Positions 61,277-64,000 of a DNA stretch of 64,000 nt are shown here, piece after piece. This DNA comes from Paenibacillus xylanexedens (GTDB taxonomy: Bacteria > Bacillota > Bacilli > Paenibacillales > Paenibacillaceae). The stretch is from assembly GCF_001908275.1 (NCBI RefSeq), contig NZ_CP018620.1, positions 3,100,001-3,164,000 of the forward strand, in the 5' to 3' direction. The position numbers were made by a program, and so were the translations under genes. The notes below the pieces were generated by a model. That model saw only the letters and a list, made by a program, of their open reading frames with translations. It was not told where the DNA came from and did no database searches. Position 1 is the stretch's first letter; every line of letters begins with the position of its first letter.

Positions 61277-62374
61277 TTGTTATACAGAAGTCTTGCTAAA
61301 CCTTTGTTGTTCAAAATGGACCCTGAACAGGCCCATCATCTGATTATTGGCGGCCTTAGTGGCGTGGGTAGCATCCGTCCGGTTCCTTCCGGACTGCGTG
61401 TGATGTACGGCGTTCGGGAAACGTCTGATCTGGCTGTTGACATGTTTGGGTGTCATTTCCCTACACCTGTTGGTCTGGCTGCGGGTCTGGACAAAAACGG
61501 GCAGGCCGTAACGGGCTTTTCTTCCATCGGATTTGGATTCATGGAAGTGGGAACCGTGACACCACTTGCACAACCAGGTAACGATCAACCACGGCTGTTC
61601 CGTTTGCCTCCAGATGAGGCGTTGGTGAACCGAATGGGCTTCAACAATCTTGGTGCGGAAGCCATGGCAGGTGAATTGGCACGTCTACAGGATCGGCGTA
61701 TTCCAGTGGCTGTTAACATCGGCAAAAATAAGGCAACGTCTAATGAGGAAGCTCACTTGGACTATTCGAAGTGCATTCAGGCACTATACGATTATGCTGA
61801 TCTGTTCGTGGTTAATATCAGTTCACCAAATACACCGGATTTGCGTAATCTGCAACATGGGAATGAATTGAAGGAACTGCTCGCTGCGGTTATGAACGAG
61901 ATGAACGTGCAGCATGCACGAGCGGGCGGAGCGACCAAATCCGTTCTGGTGAAGATCGCACCGGATGTGAATGATCAGGAACTTGAATATATGGTTCGAA
62001 CAATTGCAGACAGCGGTGTTGCTGGCATTATTGCTACGAACACAACCATCAGTCGTACAGGACTTTCCCACCAACATGCGAAGGAAACAGGCGGTCTGAG
62101 CGGTAAACCTCTACGTGATCGTTCGACGGAGATTATTCGCCAGATCTATCGCCAGACCGAAGGCAAACTTCCGATTATCGGTTCAGGTGGCATTTTCACA
62201 AGTGAGGATGCATACGAGAAAATTAAAGCCGGAGCAAGCTTGGTCGAAATATATACAGCATTGATCTATGAAGGACCTGAGGTGAATCGGCGCATTCATG
62301 CCGGACTGCGTGAGTTGCTGCGCAAGGACGGTTATCGTCATATCTCCGAAGCGGTTGGTGCGGAGCATCGTTAA
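61277..62374 (+). CDS. pyrD: Dihydroorotate dehydrogenase (quinone), class 2
   Basis: A 365-residue FMN enzyme that oxidises dihydroorotate to orotate with menaquinone, on the membrane surface. The N-terminal LYRSLAKPLLFKMDPEQAHHL is the class 2 membrane-associating helix. Barrel motifs: PVGLAAGLDKNGQAVTGF, LVNRMGFNNLGAEAMA, VVNISSPNTPDLRNLQ with the catalytic Ser region, KIAPDVNDQEL and GSGGIFTSEDAYEKIKAGA. TTG 61277 has GGAG 8 bases upstream and fits the family; GTG 61268 overlaps that site. Unlike B. subtilis, whose PyrD is the NAD-linked class 1B within the pyr operon, this is an isolated class 2 gene. Confidence 0.92.
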   Translation: MLYRSLAKPLLFKMDPEQAHHLIIGGLSGVGSIRPVPSGLRVMYGVRETSDLAVDMFGCHFPTPVGLAAGLDKNGQAVTGFSSIGFGFMEVGTVTPLAQPGNDQPRLFRLPPDEALVNRMGFNNLGAEAMAGELARLQDRRIPVAVNIGKNKATSNEEAHLDYSKCIQALYDYADLFVVNISSPNTPDLRNLQHGNELKELLAAVMNEMNVQHARAGGATKSVLVKIAPDVNDQELEYMVRTIADSGVAGIIATNTTISRTGLSHQHAKETGGLSGKPLRDRSTEIIRQIYRQTEGKLPIIGSGGIFTSEDAYEKIKAGASLVEIYTALIYEGPEVNRRIHAGLRELLRKDGYRHISEAVGAEHR

Positions 62375-62509
62375 GAAGGAATGTGAATCCCCGGAATGAA
62401 AATATAGAAGCATGGGAAGAGCGTAAAATGGTTCGGGACTCTTCCCCCCACCAAACATCATGTATAATGGAATAGAACAGGGGACGCTATAGAGACAGGA
62501 GGCATAAGC

Positions 62510-63325
62510 ATGGACGGTAGAGACTGGGGTACATTTTTACTTCCTTATGAACAAGCGGTAGAGGAATTGAAAGTCAAGTTTAAGACAATGCGAGCGGAAC
62601 TGAAGAAACGGGAAGAGTATGCCCCGATTGAATTCGTTACCGGTCGTGTCAAAAAAATATCCAGTATTCTGGAGAAATCCAGACGACTGAATGTGTCGCT
62701 TGATGACGTGGAAACAGGCATTGAGGATATTGCAGGTATCCGCATTATGTGCCAGTTCGTGGATGATATCCGTCGGGTTGCCGAGTATATTCGAGGTCGT
62801 AAGGATCTCACGGTACTCATTGAGAAAGATTACATTACGAATTTCAAAGAGAGCGGCTACCGAAGCTTCCATATGATTATTGAGTATCCCGTTCAGACGG
62901 CTCTGGGACAAAAGAAAGTTTTGGCCGAGATACAGATCCGGACGCTTGCCATGAATTTCTGGGCTACCATTGAACATTCGCTGAGTTACAAGTTTCGGGA
63001 AGGGTTACCTGATGAGATGAGAACCAGGCTGAAAAAAACGGCTGAGGCCGCGTTTATACTGGACAACGAGATGTCTGCAATTCGTCTACAGATTTTGGAG
63101 GCGCAGAAGGCATTTGAGGATGATTCCAATATCGTGTCAAGAACATTGAATATCATTCATCAATTATACTTCTACCACCTTGTCAGTGAAGCAATTGAAG
63201 CACAGAAGCGATTTAACGATTACTGGGAACGGCATGATATGGAAGGGCTCAAAGACTTGCTGGATGACGTGAAGAAACTTCTGAACAACGCCAGAAAGGG
63301 CGAAAACCCGGATGAGCATCTATGA
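62510..63325 (+). CDS. Small alarmone synthetase (YjbM/RelQ-like GTP pyrophosphokinase)
   Basis: A 271-residue single-domain (p)ppGpp synthetase without hydrolase or regulatory domains. Signature regions: GRVKKISSILEK, GIEDIAGIRIMCQFVDDI, the substrate-binding loop KDYITNFKESGYRSFHMIIEYP and AEIQIRTLAMNFWATIEHSLSYKF with the catalytic Glu. The helical C-terminal segment (about 185-265) mediates tetramer formation in YjbM. Makes ppGpp, pppGpp and probably pGpp under cell-wall stress. ATG 62510 follows AGGAGG; it overlaps the next gene by 14 bases. A hairpin without T-run (62414-62447) precedes it. Confidence 0.93.
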   Translation: MDGRDWGTFLLPYEQAVEELKVKFKTMRAELKKREEYAPIEFVTGRVKKISSILEKSRRLNVSLDDVETGIEDIAGIRIMCQFVDDIRRVAEYIRGRKDLTVLIEKDYITNFKESGYRSFHMIIEYPVQTALGQKKVLAEIQIRTLAMNFWATIEHSLSYKFREGLPDEMRTRLKKTAEAAFILDNEMSAIRLQILEAQKAFEDDSNIVSRTLNIIHQLYFYHLVSEAIEAQKRFNDYWERHDMEGLKDLLDDVKKLLNNARKGENPDEHL

Positions 63326-63794
63326 GCCACTGTACGTTGACTACTTAATCTACTTCAATCGGGATCAGGATTATTTCGAGTGCCATGAGGTGCTGGAAGA
63401 ATTGTGGCTTGAACGGAACCGGGATTCTCTCTATAAGGGATTGTTGCAAATTGCAGTTGGTTTATACCACTTCAGGAATGGCAATCTCCGCGGAGGAACG
63501 ATGATGTTACAGAGCTCACTTGATCTTCTGGAACCTTATCCTGCTACGATTCTGGGCATTGACCTAGGGGCTTTGGTACGGGATGTACAGGAAATCGTGA
63601 AGCAACTGTCCCAATCAGATGTTCAGTCTGTGACTTACAGGGATTTGTCAATACGAATTGTTGATGAGGTCTTAGAACAAGAGATATCTAGAAGATCGCT
63701 TGAGCTAAAACCAAATATTCCGCAACGTCGGAGTCCTACCAGAGGGCGAATATACGAAGAGAAGATGAAGGCGATGGATCAGAGTAAAAGTTGA
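63312..63794 (+). CDS. DUF309 family protein
   Basis: A 160-residue helical protein with the DUF309 hallmark YFECHEVLEELWLERN (residues 21-36) and GLLQIAVGLYHFRNGNLRGG (about 43-62), a likely acid/His site. The basic C-terminal tail (about 130-160, RSLELKPNIPQRRSPTRGRIY) is longer than in many members. B. subtilis YpuF is a homologue; function is unknown. Overlaps the alarmone synthetase gene by 14 bases, so the two are coupled. Followed by a terminator. Confidence 0.87.
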   Translation: MSIYEPLYVDYLIYFNRDQDYFECHEVLEELWLERNRDSLYKGLLQIAVGLYHFRNGNLRGGTMMLQSSLDLLEPYPATILGIDLGALVRDVQEIVKQLSQSDVQSVTYRDLSIRIVDEVLEQEISRRSLELKPNIPQRRSPTRGRIYEEKMKAMDQSKS

Positions 63795-63857
63795 ACCGTA
63801 ATCACGCTAACATTCAAATGAGCATCCCATGGATATGAAGTTCCATGTATATGAAAT

Positions 63858-63898
63858 ACCCCGACGATTCCTGTAAAGGGAACGATCGGGGTGTTTTT
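63858..63898 (+). terminator. Terminator after the DUF309 gene
   Basis: ACCCCGA / TCGGGGT stem with inner GATTCC / GGGAAC-like pairs and five T; may also serve the convergent gene. Confidence 0.75.
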
Positions 63899-63914
63899 GA
63901 ATGTTGCGTTATAT

Positions 63915-64000
63915 TCAGATGATTGCAGGTGGCACAGCCTGTCCTTCAACAGAACAGTTTCTGGTGATACAAGTACCTGATTGTAGATACTGTGGTAACA
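63915..64000 (-). CDS. C-terminal end of an unidentified minus-strand gene
   Basis: The last 27-28 codons of an open frame that continues beyond the window end with a TGA at 63917-63915, just before the shared terminator. The visible tail is PQYLQSGTCITRNCSVEGQ followed by AVPPAII, with two cysteines 5 residues apart. I do not recognise it; being a short open stretch, it may also be chance. Confidence 0.35.
   Translation of the reverse strand, partial: LPQYLQSGTCITRNCSVEGQAVPPAII

Overview
The window looks like a piece of the chromosome of a Paenibacillus-type member of the Bacillales. The evidence is the hemE-hemH-hemY order, Bacillus-like strong AGGAGG ribosome binding sites, frequent TTG starts, a YtpB-type terpene synthase, and homologues of YuzB, YugP, YitT, YesL, YfmR, CshA, Fer, Tpx and YjbM. 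Base composition is even. I see no tRNA, rRNA, insertion sequence, prophage, CRISPR array or plasmid function. The genus is an inference from gene content, not from a marker gene.

Layout. 1-9.3 kb: end of a HesB/IscA-like gene, yuzB, a lipoprotein, an aldo/keto reductase, a FrnE-like DsbA, a cytidine-deaminase-like enzyme, an LtaS-type membrane sulfatase, a THUMP RNA methyltransferase, an O-methyltransferase and a secreted L-asparaginase with a GlnR/TnrA-type box upstream. 9.8-19 kb: cytochrome P450, an MFS exporter, the hemEHY operon, then a CapA-like protein, a glycerophosphodiesterase and a fumarylacetoacetase-fold hydrolase. 19.7-24.8 kb: an accessory-looking operon of MarR regulator, cytoplasmic arylsulfotransferase-fold protein and a complete SsuA/B/C-type ABC importer, pointing to uptake and use of an organosulfur or aromatic compound.

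24.9-33.6 kb: DUF92 membrane protein, TetR regulator, ABC-F ATPase, an unrecognised coiled-coil protein, M42 aminopeptidase, LapA-like protein, oligoendopeptidase F with two well-supported starts, and two small unknown genes. 33.7-46 kb: cold shock protein, MFS and MATE-like transporters, ytpB and pfkA, a MATE efflux pump, a DUF4015 glycoside hydrolase, YitT, the DEAD-box helicase CshA and a YesL protein. 46-54.5 kb: a structured non-coding RNA that I read as 6S RNA, DUF1499, Tpx, rhomboid, a GltC-like LysR regulator, YugP, MerR, then amtB followed by a DUF294 nucleotidyltransferase and a DnaQ-like exonuclease. 54.7-64 kb: ResA-like thioredoxin, citramalate synthase, a 35-residue membrane protein, DNA polymerase IV, ferredoxin, L,D-transpeptidase, a 45-residue membrane protein, PyrD, a small alarmone synthetase overlapping a DUF309 gene, and the end of an unidentified minus-strand gene.

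Most of the window is ordinary housekeeping. The parts most worth a second look are the amtB-DUF294-exonuclease operon with its GlnR/TnrA-type box, the MarR-arylsulfotransferase-ABC operon, the two-start pepF gene with mutually exclusive hairpins between the starts, and the 6S-like RNA. Start sites were moved from the longest open frame wherever a ribosome binding site clearly chose a later codon; these choices are stated in each entry.
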